Below, one piece after another: positions 1 through 8,354 of a stretch of 14,651 nucleotides of DNA; position 1 is the stretch's first letter; each line of letters begins with the position of its first letter. The stretch is from the NCBI GenBank assembly GCA_947254385.1, contig CAMYCP010000012.1:1-14651 (forward strand), given 5' to 3'. Position numbers and translations under genes: made by a program. This DNA is from an uncultured Filifactor sp. (GTDB lineage Bacteria; Bacillota; Clostridia; Peptostreptococcales; Filifactoraceae). The notes beneath the pieces are model-generated. The model had not been told where the DNA came from, did not search any database, and saw only the letters and a list, made by a program, of their open reading frames with translations.

Positions 1-724
1 TTTTAATTTCTTCTGCGATTTCAGCGTTGAATTTTTTAACCTGTCTACACATTACAAAAGAAAAAATGTCTATTATTAACAAAGAAATCAAGAAATATAC
101 AATAAGAAAAGATAAATTGAAAACAAAATAATTGATATCCCAATTTTCTTTATCAAACATATTTTGAAACAAAAAAACATGAAAGTGTATACCGGATTTG
201 ATGAAAATTGCGCCTTTTAAATGATCATAAATATATGGACGAATGTATTTAGGTATCCATATAAGATAAAAAAATGAAATCAACAGAATGTATTTAACAA
301 CATAAAACATAAAAAACTGCCTTAAATACATGATAAGTTTCTCAACGCTTTTAAAATAAGTAATTTTACTATATACACAAATAAAAAAAAGCATAATAAT
401 ATATGTCTGTACGCCTATGCCTAAGAAGTCGCGGGTATAAAGTGAATGATAATTTTCGCAATATTCCATTATAAAAAGTTCGTTAATTGAATCCACCAAA
501 ACCAATATAATATCCAGTATATATGCACCGATGTTTATAAATTTGTCAAATCTACTCATTTTAGCCGAAAAATCCAATTTTGCCGAATCTATTTTGTCTC
601 TTATTCTTCCGTCATTCGGGATATTTTCTTCTATAAGCGATAGACAATATGGACAAATAAATATATCATAATCTACGAAGTTACTGCATATACATCGTTT
701 TCTAAGAGAGTTCAACTTTCCCAT
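1..724 (-). CDS. Unrecognised membrane protein with N-terminal Cys-pair (zinc-ribbon-like) motif, C-terminus outside window
   Basis: An uninterrupted frame of 241 codons runs from an ATG at 724-722 to the window edge. I do not recognise the family. Near the N-terminus are two cysteine pairs, Cys11/Cys13 and Cys24/Cys27 (CIC then CPYC). They resemble a small zinc ribbon, though the first pair has one residue between the cysteines instead of the usual two. Four hydrophobic stretches follow, at roughly residues 62-83, 102-120, 137-157 and 199-224, so the protein is probably an integral membrane protein with a metal-binding cytoplasmic head. The base composition is strikingly AT-rich compared with the genes to the right, which may mean acquisition or weak expression. 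A stop codon lies two codons upstream in the same frame, so this ATG is the first possible one. It has no good ribosome binding site, so translation is probably coupled to the small ORF just upstream. Confidence 0.6.
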   Translation of the reverse strand, partial: MGKLNSLRKRCICSNFVDYDIFICPYCLSLIEENIPNDGRIRDKIDSAKLDFSAKMSRFDKFINIGAYILDIILVLVDSINELFIMEYCENYHSLYTRDFLGIGVQTYIIMLFFICVYSKITYFKSVEKLIMYLRQFFMFYVVKYILLISFFYLIWIPKYIRPYIYDHLKGAIFIKSGIHFHVFLFQNMFDKENWDINYFVFNLSFLIVYFLISLLIIDIFSFVMCRQVKKFNAEIAEEIK

Positions 725-727
725 AGC

Positions 728-868
728 TTAAAAACCGAAGTATCTCATAGCACGTTCGGATGAACGTTCACTTAAAGTCCATACCATGGCTTTCCACTTT
801 AAGCCCTCCATCATGTCCTTAACGGCAAGGAGGTCAAATTGTATGAGTGTGGCTGTAACATCTACCAT
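728..868 (-). CDS. Small 46-residue ORF upstream of the membrane protein gene
   Basis: The ATG at 868-866 is preceded by a GGAGAG ribosome binding site at a suitable distance and by an extended -10 promoter about 65 bases upstream. The 46-residue product begins MVDVTATLIQ and ends MRYFGF. It has no signal peptide, membrane segment or motif that I recognise. The stop TAA is followed by one codon (GCT) and then the ATG of the membrane protein gene in the same frame. The two could be translationally coupled, or they could be one ancestral gene split by a nonsense change. A peptide this short can arise by chance. The promoter, ribosome binding site and position are the support for it being real. 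Confidence 0.45.
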   Translation of the reverse strand: MVDVTATLIQFDLLAVKDMMEGLKWKAMVWTLSERSSERAMRYFGF

Positions 869-930
869 ATACTCTCTCCTGACTGTATAAAATTAAAAAC
901 ATTTAAACATTAACAGACATTTGTAATATT

Positions 931-939
931 ATTATATCA
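931..939 (-). promoter_or_regulatory. Extended -10 promoter for the small ORF and membrane protein gene
   Basis: On the minus strand the sequence reads TGATATAAT, a perfect TATAAT box with the upstream TG of an extended -10 element. No good -35 box is visible at 17 bases, which is acceptable for extended -10 promoters. Transcription would start near 924 and leave a leader of about 55 bases before the ATG at 868. Confidence 0.5.
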
Positions 940-1010
940 GAAAAATAAACAATTTAAAAATATTATCATTTGATGATTTAATAAAATTAAATTTATATAG
1001 AGTATGTATT

Positions 1011-1044
1011 AAATATCAGCCCGTATAATAACGGGCTGATATTT
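1011..1044 (-). terminator. Intrinsic terminator of the pyruvate:ferredoxin oxidoreductase gene
   Basis: A perfect 14-base inverted repeat (arms 1011-1024 and 1031-1044, core CAGCCCGT/ACGGGCTG) encloses a 6-base loop about 40 bases after the stop codon at 1084. The downstream side on the minus strand is AT-rich, with the outer part of the stem ending in ATATTT, but lacks a long U run. It also separates the oxidoreductase transcript from the small ORF promoter at 931-939. Confidence 0.8.
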
Positions 1045-1083
1045 CGTCTGTATTTTATCGGGGTTGGATCGGTTTTTCCTATA

Positions 1084-4000
1084 TTATTCTTCTCTGCCTG
1101 CCATTTTGGCGTATGTTTCATAGCGTGTTTTTGAATCTTCTTCACATTTTGCATAAAGTTCTTCCGCCGTTTCGGGGAAACTTGTCTTAAGTGAGGTGTA
1201 ACGCACTTGTTTATCCAAAAAGTCTCTGAAACTTTCGGTCGGTTTTTTGGAATCCAGGATAAACGGGTTTTTGCCTTCTTTTTTAAGTTCTGGGTTGTAT
1301 CTGTATAAGTGCCAGTAACCGCAAGCTACCGCATCTTTGATGTTCTTTTGCGCTTTGCCCATGCCTTCTTTAAGTCCGTGGTTTATACACGGTGAATAGC
1401 AGATTATAAGCGACGGCCCGTCATAGGCTTCGGCTTCTTTGAGCGCTTTTATAAATTGTGCTTTGTCCGCACCCATTCCGACTTGCGCCACGTATACATA
1501 GCCGTATGTCGTTGCGATAAGTCCCAAGTCTTTTTTCTTGGTCTTCTTGCCCGATGCGGCGAATTTTGCAACCGCTCCGGTCGGAGTGGATTTGGAGGAT
1601 TGTCCGCCCGTATTTGAGTAAACTTCGGTATCAAATACCATTATGTTTACGTTTTCGCCCGATGCGATTACGTGATCGAGTCCGCCATAACCTATATCGT
1701 AAGCCCAACCGTCGCCACCGAAAATCCATACGGATTTTTTAACCAGATAGTCTTTTTTGTCGATGATGTCTTGTGCGATTTTTTCATTTTCGCCCTTGAT
1801 ATCTTTTAAAACTTCCAGTACTTTTTCCGATGCCGCTTTGCTTGCTTCTCCGTCATCCATCACGGTTATCCATTCGTTCAGTGCGACCTTTGCGTTTTCG
1901 GGAATATCTGAGTTTATAAGGTTTTGCATATCTTCTTTGATGTTTTCACGCATAATTTTGGTGGCCTCAAAAATTCCAAGCCCGTATTCGGCGTTTTCTT
2001 CAAAGAGGGAGTTTGCCCATGCGGGGCCTTTGCCGTCTTTATCCACCGTATAAACCGATGCGGGAGAAGAACCGCCCCATATCGACGAGCAACCGGTAGC
2101 GTTCGCAATTATCATTCTTTCACCGAAAAGTTGAGTTACCAGACGTGCATACGGTGTTTCGCCGCAACCTGCACACGCACCCGAAAATTCAAGCAACGGT
2201 TGTGCAAATTGACTGCCTCTTACCGATTGACGGTTCATTATATAAGGTTTGTATCCGACTTTGGAGTGCAGATTTTTAAATATCGGCATTTGTTCCATTT
2301 GTGAGGCGAGAGGTTTCATTTCGAGAGCTTTGGCACCTTTTTTGCCGGGACATACTTCGGCGCAGTTGCCGCAACCCGTACAATCCAGCGGATCTATTTG
2401 TATTCTGAAGTTATAGTCTTTTAGTTCTTTGCCTGAAGCTTTAATGCCGGGAGCGTTGTATTTTTCCGATTCTTCAGCTGTCAAAAGGAAACTTCTGATT
2501 GCGGCGTGCGGACATACGAATGAACATTGGTTACATTGTATACAGTTTTCGCTTTGCCATTCGGGTACGTTTACGGCGATACCGCGTTTTTCATATTGCG
2601 ATGTGCCGGGAGGAATTATTCCTTCTTCAATTCCTTTAAAGTTCGATACGGGTATTTTGTTACCTTGAAGAGCGTTCATCGGTTTAAGCATATTTTTTAC
2701 GAAATCGGGGATGTTTTCTTCTTCGACGGTTTGTTTATCTACGGCGTTTTTCCAACTTTCAGGAACTTTGACTTCGTGAATTGCCTCACATCCGGCATCA
2801 ACGGCTTTAAAGTTCATTTCAACGACGTTACGGCCTTTTTTGCCGTAGGTGTGTTCAATGGAGTCTTTAAGATGTTTGAGCGCATCGTCCACGGGGATAA
2901 CTTTAGACAATTTGAAGAATGCACTTTGCATAATCATGTTGATACGTGTTCCGAGACCTATTTTTTCAGCAATTTTCGTGGCGTTTACCGTGTAGAATTT
3001 GATGTCGTTTTCGGCAATGTATTTTTTCATGTGAGCGGGCAGTTCCGTTTCGAGTTCTTCATCCGACCAGATTGTATTGAGTACGAATGTACCGCCTTTC
3101 TTAAGCCCTTCCAGCACGTCATAACGTGTAACGTATGATTGATTGTGACAAGCGATAAAATCCGCCTCAACTATTAAATATGTCGAATGAATCGGTTCTT
3201 TGCCGAAACGTAAGTGAGATACGGTGACGCCGCCGGATTTTTTGGAATCGTAATCAAAATATCCTTGTGCATACATATCCGTGTTGTCGCCTATTATCTT
3301 TATTGCGGATTTGTTTGCGCCGACCGTGCCGTCCGAACCTAAGCCCCAGAATTTGCAGCGTGTGGTGCCGGGTGAGGACATATTGACGTGTTCTTCTCTC
3401 TTAAGCGAGAGGTTTGTGACATCGTCTTCAATTGAAAGTGTAAAATGATTTTTGGGCGAATCGCTCATTATATTTTTAAAGAGCGCCAAAAGGTCGGACG
3501 GGGTGGTGTCTTTAGAACCCAAACCATATCTTCCGCCTACTATCAAAGGCATTTTGTCTCTTCCGTAATATATGTCTCTTACGTCGAGATACAAAGGTTC
3601 GCCGTTTGCTCCCGGTTCTTTGGTGCGATCCAAAACGCCGATTACTTTTACGCTTTCCGGCATTTCATTGAAGAAATATGATGCTGAAAACGGTCGATAT
3701 AAATGTACTTTGAGGACACCGACTTTTTCGCCCTTTTTCATCAGATAATCCACGGTTTCCTGTAACGATTCGGTAACCGAACCCATGGCTACTACAACAT
3801 ATTCAGCATCGGGAGCGCCATAATATACGAAAGGTTTGTAGGTGCGTCCCGTCGCCTTGGAAATTTCCACCATGTAGTCGTTTACTATGTCCGGTACGGC
3901 ATCATAAAACAGGTTGACCGATTCTTTATTTTGAAAGAATATATCCGGATTTTGAGCGCTGCCCTTTGTAAACGGATGTTCCGGATTTAAAGAACGAGCG

Positions 4001-4614
4001 CGAAATTCTTTTAACGCCTCTTTATCTAAAAGCGAAGACAAAAGATCGTAATCCATAACTTCTATTTTTTGAATTTCGTGGGAGGTTCTGAATCCGTCAA
4101 AAAAATGCACGAACGGAATTCGCGATTTTATGGCCGCAAGATGCGCTATACCGCCAAGATCCATGGTTTCCTGTACGGAACCCGACGCCAGAAGAGCGCA
4201 GCCTGTTTGACGTACAGCCATAACATCCGAGTGATCGCCGAAAATTGAAAGCGCATGACCCGCCAAGGCACGTGCCGCAACGTGAAATACACCCGGCAAA
4301 AGTTCTCCCGCAATTTTATACATATTCGGAACCATTAAAAGTAGGCCCTGAGATGCAGTGTAGGTGGAAGTTAAAACGCCGGCACTTAAAGAACCGTGCA
4401 TTGCTCCCGCCGCACCGCCTTCAGCTTGCATTTCAATTACCTGTACTTTTTTACCGAAAATATTTGTTTTACCGTGAGCCGCCCATTCGTCCACTGTTTC
4501 CGCCATAGGTGATGACGGTGTTATGGGGTAAATCATAGCCGCTTCACTTAAAGCGTAAGAACAATAAGCGGCGGCCGTGTTACCGTCCATGGTTTTCATT
4601 ACTTTACCCGACAT
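1084..4614 (-). CDS. nifJ: Pyruvate:ferredoxin (flavodoxin) oxidoreductase, single-chain
   Basis: This enzyme converts pyruvate, CoA and oxidised ferredoxin to acetyl-CoA, CO2 and reduced ferredoxin in the cytoplasm of anaerobes. The 1176-residue length is that of the single-chain homodimeric form. The N-terminal domain has the YPITPSS motif at 29-35. Two [4Fe-4S] ferredoxin motifs lie near residue 690 (CIQCNQC) and residue 745 (CTGCGNC). The cluster-binding CAGCGETPY lies near 813, and the thiamine diphosphate/Mg site, starting GGDGWAYD, near 963-1010. The whole frame is intact. The start at 4614 is preceded by AAGGAGGT with ideal spacing, so it is preferred over Met6, where many homologues begin. 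The gene is monocistronic, divergent from leuS, and ends in a strong hairpin. Its reduced ferredoxin would feed the Rnf complex encoded further right. Confidence 0.97.
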   Translation of the reverse strand: MSGKVMKTMDGNTAAAYCSYALSEAAMIYPITPSSPMAETVDEWAAHGKTNIFGKKVQVIEMQAEGGAAGAMHGSLSAGVLTSTYTASQGLLLMVPNMYKIAGELLPGVFHVAARALAGHALSIFGDHSDVMAVRQTGCALLASGSVQETMDLGGIAHLAAIKSRIPFVHFFDGFRTSHEIQKIEVMDYDLLSSLLDKEALKEFRARSLNPEHPFTKGSAQNPDIFFQNKESVNLFYDAVPDIVNDYMVEISKATGRTYKPFVYYGAPDAEYVVVAMGSVTESLQETVDYLMKKGEKVGVLKVHLYRPFSASYFFNEMPESVKVIGVLDRTKEPGANGEPLYLDVRDIYYGRDKMPLIVGGRYGLGSKDTTPSDLLALFKNIMSDSPKNHFTLSIEDDVTNLSLKREEHVNMSSPGTTRCKFWGLGSDGTVGANKSAIKIIGDNTDMYAQGYFDYDSKKSGGVTVSHLRFGKEPIHSTYLIVEADFIACHNQSYVTRYDVLEGLKKGGTFVLNTIWSDEELETELPAHMKKYIAENDIKFYTVNATKIAEKIGLGTRINMIMQSAFFKLSKVIPVDDALKHLKDSIEHTYGKKGRNVVEMNFKAVDAGCEAIHEVKVPESWKNAVDKQTVEEENIPDFVKNMLKPMNALQGNKIPVSNFKGIEEGIIPPGTSQYEKRGIAVNVPEWQSENCIQCNQCSFVCPHAAIRSFLLTAEESEKYNAPGIKASGKELKDYNFRIQIDPLDCTGCGNCAEVCPGKKGAKALEMKPLASQMEQMPIFKNLHSKVGYKPYIMNRQSVRGSQFAQPLLEFSGACAGCGETPYARLVTQLFGERMIIANATGCSSIWGGSSPASVYTVDKDGKGPAWANSLFEENAEYGLGIFEATKIMRENIKEDMQNLINSDIPENAKVALNEWITVMDDGEASKAASEKVLEVLKDIKGENEKIAQDIIDKKDYLVKKSVWIFGGDGWAYDIGYGGLDHVIASGENVNIMVFDTEVYSNTGGQSSKSTPTGAVAKFAASGKKTKKKDLGLIATTYGYVYVAQVGMGADKAQFIKALKEAEAYDGPSLIICYSPCINHGLKEGMGKAQKNIKDAVACGYWHLYRYNPELKKEGKNPFILDSKKPTESFRDFLDKQVRYTSLKTSFPETAEELYAKCEEDSKTRYETYAKMAGREE

Positions 4615-4652
4615 AGGTAAACCTCCTTATATAATAATTAATTGAAATGACC

Positions 4653-4712
4653 GCAATTAAAAAAAATTGCATTGATTATGAGTAGAATAAATCATGTATA
4701 TAATGCAATTTT
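4653..4712 (-). repeat. Competing inverted repeats in the oxidoreductase upstream region
   Basis: Arms 4663-4673 and 4702-4712 form a perfect 11-base inverted repeat (AAAATTGCATT on each strand). On the minus strand the downstream arm runs into eight U residues (4666-4659), so the pair has terminator-like form. The inner part of the downstream arm (4665-4670) can instead pair with GCAATT at 4653-4658, which would place the U run in a loop. The distal arm overlaps the -10 box of the nearer promoter, so it is transcribed only from a more distant start. It could equally be an operator. Confidence 0.4.
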
Positions 4713-4736
4713 ATCATCTGTAATTTCATTTTACAA
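4708..4736 (-). promoter_or_regulatory. Likely proximal promoter of the oxidoreductase gene
   Basis: On the minus strand there is a -35 box TTGTAA (4736-4731), a 17-base spacer and a -10 box TAAAAT (4713-4708) preceded by TGA, giving an extended -10. Transcription would begin near 4701, about 87 bases before the start codon. Confidence 0.5.
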
Positions 4737-4770
4737 TAATTAAATAGGGCTAAAAATCTTATATAAAAGA

Positions 4771-4798
4771 CTTATAATCTGTAATAAAGATAAATCAA
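4771..4798 (-). promoter_or_regulatory. Possible distal promoter of the oxidoreductase gene
   Basis: On the minus strand TTGATT (4798-4793), a 16-base spacer and TATAAG (4776-4771) make a plausible second promoter. Only a transcript starting here would contain both arms of the 11-base inverted repeat at 4663-4712. The surrounding DNA is so AT-rich that chance matches are likely. Confidence 0.3.
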
Positions 4799-4874
4799 GT
4801 ATTCTCAAATAACAGTAAAATTACATTTTACTCTGAAATATTTGCATAACGAGGTGCAAGAAAATAAGACTTTT

Positions 4875-4903
4875 TTGACAAAATTTTAACTTAAAGATAA
4901 AAA
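4875..4903 (+). promoter_or_regulatory. Likely leuS promoter
   Basis: A perfect -35 box TTGACA (4875-4880) is followed after 17 bases by TAAAAA (4898-4903), a four-of-six match to the -10 consensus. The leader would be about 100 bases. Confidence 0.45.
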
Positions 4904-5000
4904 TTTCACATTCAATCCATAACTGTATAAAATTAAGTTCTTGATGTAAAATACCGGTAATTTGTGATAAACTTATTATAGAATAAAAATTATTGCTAAC

Positions 5001-5013
5001 GGAGGTCAAATTG
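5001..5013 (+). promoter_or_regulatory. Ribosome binding site that places the leuS start at TTG 5011
   Basis: GGAGGT at 5001-5006 is followed by CAAA and TTG at 5011-5013. An earlier in-frame TTG at 4993 lies upstream of this site and has no ribosome binding site of its own, so 5011 is preferred. Confidence 0.75.
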
Positions 5014-7434
5014 AAAAAATCTGAAGATTTATATAATCCACATTCAATCGAAAAAAAATGGCAAAAGCACTGGGAAGAAAACAAAACTTTCAAAGCTGAA
5101 ATCGACCTAGGCAAAAAGAAATTTTATGCACTTATAGAATTTCCTTATCCGTCGGGGGCAGGGCTTCATGTAGGACACATAAGAGCCTATACTTCGCTTG
5201 AAGTAATTTCACGCAAACGCCGACTTGAGGGATATAACGTACTATTTCCGATAGGGTGGGACGCTTTCGGCCTGCCGACCGAAAATTATGCCATTCAGAC
5301 GGGCGAACATCCGCGGGATGTAACCGACCGCAACATCAAAGTGTTCACCGAGCAGCTTAAAGCCGCCGGATATTCATTTGATTGGGATCGTACGGTGGAC
5401 ACGACCGATCCCGATTATTACAAATGGACACAATGGATTTTTATACAGATGTTCAAACGAGGTTTGGCGTACAAGGACAAGACGTATGTAAACTTTTGTC
5501 CGAACTGTAAGGTTGTACTTGCCAACGAAGAATCTCAGGACGGACACTGCGACAGGTGTCACAGCGAAGTTGTACAGATGGAAAAAGATGTCTGGTTCTT
5601 AAAAATCAGAAAGTACGCCGACAGACTGCTTGAGGGACTCAAAGAGCTGGACTTTTTGCCGAGAATAAAGACGGAACAGGAAAATTGGATCGGCAGAAGT
5701 TACGGAGCGGAAATTAATTTTAAATTAAAAGATGCGGACGATACATTGCTCGTATTTACGACGAGACCTGATACACTGTTCGGGGTAACGTTCATGGTAA
5801 TGGCTCCGGAACACCCGTATATCGAAAAATATAAAGAACGCATACAAAATTTGGACGAGATAAAAGCATATCAGAGTGCCGCTAAGAAAAAGACGGAATT
5901 TGAACGTGTACAACTTGCCAAAGACAAAACCGGAGTTGAAATAAAAGGGTTAAAGGCGATAAATCCCGTAAGCGGCAAGGAAATTCCGATTTGGATATCG
6001 GATTATGTAATGATGGGCTACGGCACGGGCGCTATAATGGCGGTGCCGGCACATGACGATCGCGACTACGCTTTTGCAAAAAAATTCAATATTCCGATGA
6101 TAGAAGTGATAAAAGGCGGCGACATATCTGAAAAAGCGTTCACCGACATAGAAGACGGGGTGATGATAAATTCCGGATTTTTAGACGGGAAACCTGTCAA
6201 GACCGCGATACAGGAAATGATCGCCTATGTTGAAAGTAAGAAAATCGGCAAAAAACAAACGAATTACAAGATGAAAGACTGGGCGTTCAACAGACAACGT
6301 TACTGGGGCGAACCCATCCCCATAATTCACTGCCCGAAATGCGGCATGGTGAGCGTACCGGAAGAGGAACTTCCTTTAAGACTTCCGGAAGTTAAAGAAT
6401 ACAAACCCACTGATACAGGTGAATCGCCTCTTGCCAAAATAGATTCGTGGGTAAATGTAAAATGTCCCGTATGCGGAGCGGACGCTAAGAGAGAAACCGA
6501 CACCATGCCGCAGTGGGCGGGATCGTCGTGGTACTTTTTAAGATACACAGATCCGAAAAATAATGATGCGTTGGCCGGCAAAGACGCTCTCGAATATTTC
6601 GGTCCCGTAGACTGGTACAACGGAGGAATGGAACACGTAAGCCGCCACTTGATATATTCCAGATTTTGGAATTTGTTTTTATACGACATAGGAGCGGTGC
6701 CGTTTGCCGAACCGTACCGCAAACGTACCGCACAAGGGCTTATCTTAGGCTCGGACGGTGAAAAAATGTCAAAATCCCGCGGCAACGTGATAAATCCCAA
6801 CGACATAATAGAAAACTACGGTGCGGACACGCTTAGAACATATATCATGTTTATCGGCGACTACGAACGCCCCGCCGTTTGGTCGGACAGCAGTGTAAAA
6901 GGGTGCAGAAGATTTTTGGATCGCATATGGAACTTGAATGAAATAATGACGGACGATAAAAATTATTCCGACAAACACACCGTTTTGATGAATAAGACGA
7001 TACAAAAAGTCTCTTCCGACTACGAAAATGTCAAATTCAACACGGCTATAGCCGCCATGATGAGCGCACTCAACGTATTTACCGATGACGGATATATTAC
7101 CCGAGGCGAATTTAAAGACTTAATAACTCTCCTCTACCCGATAGCGCCGCACATAACTTCCGAACTTTGGGAAAAAGCCGGATTTGAAAACTATCTTGAA
7201 AATGCGTCGTGGCCTACATTTGATGAAAGTAAAACGGTGGAAGACATAATAGAAATTCCGGTGCAGATAAACGGGAAAGTCAGAGGCAAGGTAAACGCAT
7301 CCTCAGATGCGAAAGAAGATGAAATATGGGCGGCGGCGGAACGGATAAAAAGCGTGCGCGACTTTATCGAAGGCAAGAAGATAATTAAAAAAATATACGT
7401 TCAAGGGAAAATATTAAACGTCGTTGTAAAATAA
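5011..7434 (+). CDS. leuS: Leucyl-tRNA synthetase
   Basis: Class I aminoacyl-tRNA synthetase that charges tRNA-Leu with leucine using ATP, in the cytoplasm. With the TTG start at 5011 the protein is 807 residues, the usual bacterial length. The signature HVGH lies at 53-56 and KMSKS at 585-589. The editing (CP1) domain, which hydrolyses mischarged tRNA, carries TTRPDT near 250-255 and the [12 protein letters not shown] segment. Cysteine pairs CPNC (163-166) and CDRC (180-183), and a second set at CPKC (441) and CPVC (485), are likely zinc sites. The C-terminus has the conserved INGKVRGKV segment of the tRNA-binding region. No T-box leader is visible. A hairpin starts nine bases after the stop, ahead of the sirtuin gene. 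Confidence 0.97.
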   Translation: MKKSEDLYNPHSIEKKWQKHWEENKTFKAEIDLGKKKFYALIEFPYPSGAGLHVGHIRAYTSLEVISRKRRLEGYNVLFPIGWDAFGLPTENYAIQTGEHPRDVTDRNIKVFTEQLKAAGYSFDWDRTVDTTDPDYYKWTQWIFIQMFKRGLAYKDKTYVNFCPNCKVVLANEESQDGHCDRCHSEVVQMEKDVWFLKIRKYADRLLEGLKELDFLPRIKTEQENWIGRSYGAEINFKLKDADDTLLVFTTRPDTLFGVTFMVMAPEHPYIEKYKERIQNLDEIKAYQSAAKKKTEFERVQLAKDKTGVEIKGLKAINPVSGKEIPIWISDYVMMGYGTGAIMAVPAHDDRDYAFAKKFNIPMIEVIKGGDISEKAFTDIEDGVMINSGFLDGKPVKTAIQEMIAYVESKKIGKKQTNYKMKDWAFNRQRYWGEPIPIIHCPKCGMVSVPEEELPLRLPEVKEYKPTDTGESPLAKIDSWVNVKCPVCGADAKRETDTMPQWAGSSWYFLRYTDPKNNDALAGKDALEYFGPVDWYNGGMEHVSRHLIYSRFWNLFLYDIGAVPFAEPYRKRTAQGLILGSDGEKMSKSRGNVINPNDIIENYGADTLRTYIMFIGDYERPAVWSDSSVKGCRRFLDRIWNLNEIMTDDKNYSDKHTVLMNKTIQKVSSDYENVKFNTAIAAMMSALNVFTDDGYITRGEFKDLITLLYPIAPHITSELWEKAGFENYLENASWPTFDESKTVEDIIEIPVQINGKVRGKVNASSDAKEDEIWAAAERIKSVRDFIEGKKIIKKIYVQGKILNVVVK

Positions 7435-7442
7435 AAAATAAA

Positions 7443-7469
7443 AAGCCGTGCTGAAATTCGGCACGGCTT
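7443..7469 (+). terminator. Hairpin after leuS, probably a leaky terminator
   Basis: Perfect 9-base arms AAGCCGTGC (7443-7451) and GCACGGCTT (7461-7469) enclose a 9-base loop. The tail ATCTTTGTAA is a poor U tract. Only 22 bases separate it from the sirtuin start and no promoter fits there, so some transcripts probably read through. Confidence 0.65.
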
Positions 7470-7491
7470 ATCTTTGTAAGGGGGAAAATAC

Positions 7492-8217
7492 ATGGACGCT
7501 TTGAAAAAATTTAAAGAAATTGTATTATCTTCAGATAATATCGTATTTTTTGGAGGAGCCGGAGTATCGACGGAAAGCAAAATTCCGGATTTTAGAAGTG
7601 AAACGGGACTATACTCCACCAAATTCGGCAAATTTCCCGCTGAAACGATGCTCAGCCGTACATTTTTTGACGAGCATCCGCACGAATTTTATCAGTTTTA
7701 CCGTGAAAAAATGATTTATCCCGATGCAAAACCCAACCCCGCACATATAGCTCTTGCAAAACTTGAACAACAAGGCAGACTTAAAGCCGTGATAACACAA
7801 AATATAGACGGACTTCATCAAAAAGCCGGCTCCAAAAAAGTTTTGGAACTTCATGGGAGCGTCCTTAGAAACCATTGCATGAAATGTGGTAAATTTTATG
7901 ACCTGTCCATAATAACCGAAAGTAAGGATATCCCGACCTGTCTGTCGTGCGGCGGTAAAATAAAACCCGATGTCACATTGTATGAAGAACCTTTAAACGA
8001 TGAAGTATTCATTGAGGCTATGGACTATATACGTAACGCCGACGTATTTATAATAGGCGGAACGTCACTTGTAGTGTACCCTGCGGCATCTTTGATACAA
8101 TATTACTACGGCGATGAACTGATACTCATAAACAAAGCCGAAACGGCTTTTGACAGTCGTGCCGACCTTGTACTCAGGGAAAATATAGGCGAAGTTTTCA
8201 GCAGCTTGTTAGAATAA
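7492..8217 (+). CDS. cobB: Sir2-family NAD-dependent protein deacylase (sirtuin)
   Basis: Removes acetyl groups from protein lysines, consuming NAD+ and producing nicotinamide and O-acetyl-ADP-ribose. The 241-residue protein has the NAD-binding GAGVS (22-26), FRS (34-36), TQNIDGLH (102-109) and GTSL (190-193) motifs. His121 in ELHGS is the expected catalytic base. A zinc ribbon is formed by Cys129, Cys132, Cys150 and Cys153. The segment around HPHEFY and the ITQNIDGLHQKAGSKK stretch closely resemble the Thermotoga maritima type (class U) as I remember it. The Tyr/Arg pair typical of desuccinylases is not evident, so deacetylation is the likelier activity. The ribosome binding site AAGGGGG precedes the ATG at 7492. 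It is probably expressed by read-through from leuS. Its physiological targets cannot be told from the context. Confidence 0.93.
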   Translation: MDALKKFKEIVLSSDNIVFFGGAGVSTESKIPDFRSETGLYSTKFGKFPAETMLSRTFFDEHPHEFYQFYREKMIYPDAKPNPAHIALAKLEQQGRLKAVITQNIDGLHQKAGSKKVLELHGSVLRNHCMKCGKFYDLSIITESKDIPTCLSCGGKIKPDVTLYEEPLNDEVFIEAMDYIRNADVFIIGGTSLVVYPAASLIQYYYGDELILINKAETAFDSRADLVLRENIGEVFSSLLE

Positions 8218-8280
8218 TACGCATTACACAAAACACTTTTGCCTTTTTGTTATAAGTTTTATGAAAATCAAAACAAATTA

Positions 8281-8324
8281 AAAATGCTGAATCCAACGTC
8301 TTGTTTTGTTGAATTCAGCATTTT
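8281..8324. terminator. Terminator hairpin shared by the converging sirtuin and peroxiredoxin transcripts
   Basis: Arms 8281-8297 and 8308-8324 pair over 17 positions with a single mismatch, around a 10-base loop. The core is AAAATGCTGAAT. On the minus strand the stem ends in a TTTTT run followed by more T-rich sequence, so it should stop leftward transcripts from the peroxiredoxin gene and element A. On the plus strand it ends TTTTGT and can serve the sirtuin gene. Confidence 0.75.
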
Positions 8325-8354
8325 GTATCTTAAGGTTTATCAGTCAACCGTTTT

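Larger units (their letters stand above)
4615..5010. other. Divergent AT-rich intergenic region between the oxidoreductase gene and leuS
   Basis: About 400 bases with no supported gene. It holds likely promoters for both flanking genes and, on the oxidoreductase side, two overlapping inverted repeats, listed separately. I looked for a T-box leader ahead of leuS and found neither its conserved antiterminator motif nor enough length after the likely leuS promoter (about 100 bases). Confidence 0.7.

Noticed and set aside
882..896. 15-base match between 882-896 and 4922-4936 (ACTGTATAAAATTAA), as a dispersed repeat
   Set aside because: The match is short and AT-rich, and the flanks do not align. 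It is within what chance gives in DNA of this composition.
4904..5010. T-box riboswitch ahead of leuS
   Set aside because: The likely leader is only about 100 bases, and the conserved T-box antiterminator sequence and a terminator hairpin are absent.
4821..5114. 97-codon minus-strand frame overlapping the leuS start and its upstream region
   Set aside because: It runs antisense into leuS, has no ribosome binding site, and its sequence shows no domain features. It is a shadow of leuS and AT-rich intergenic DNA.
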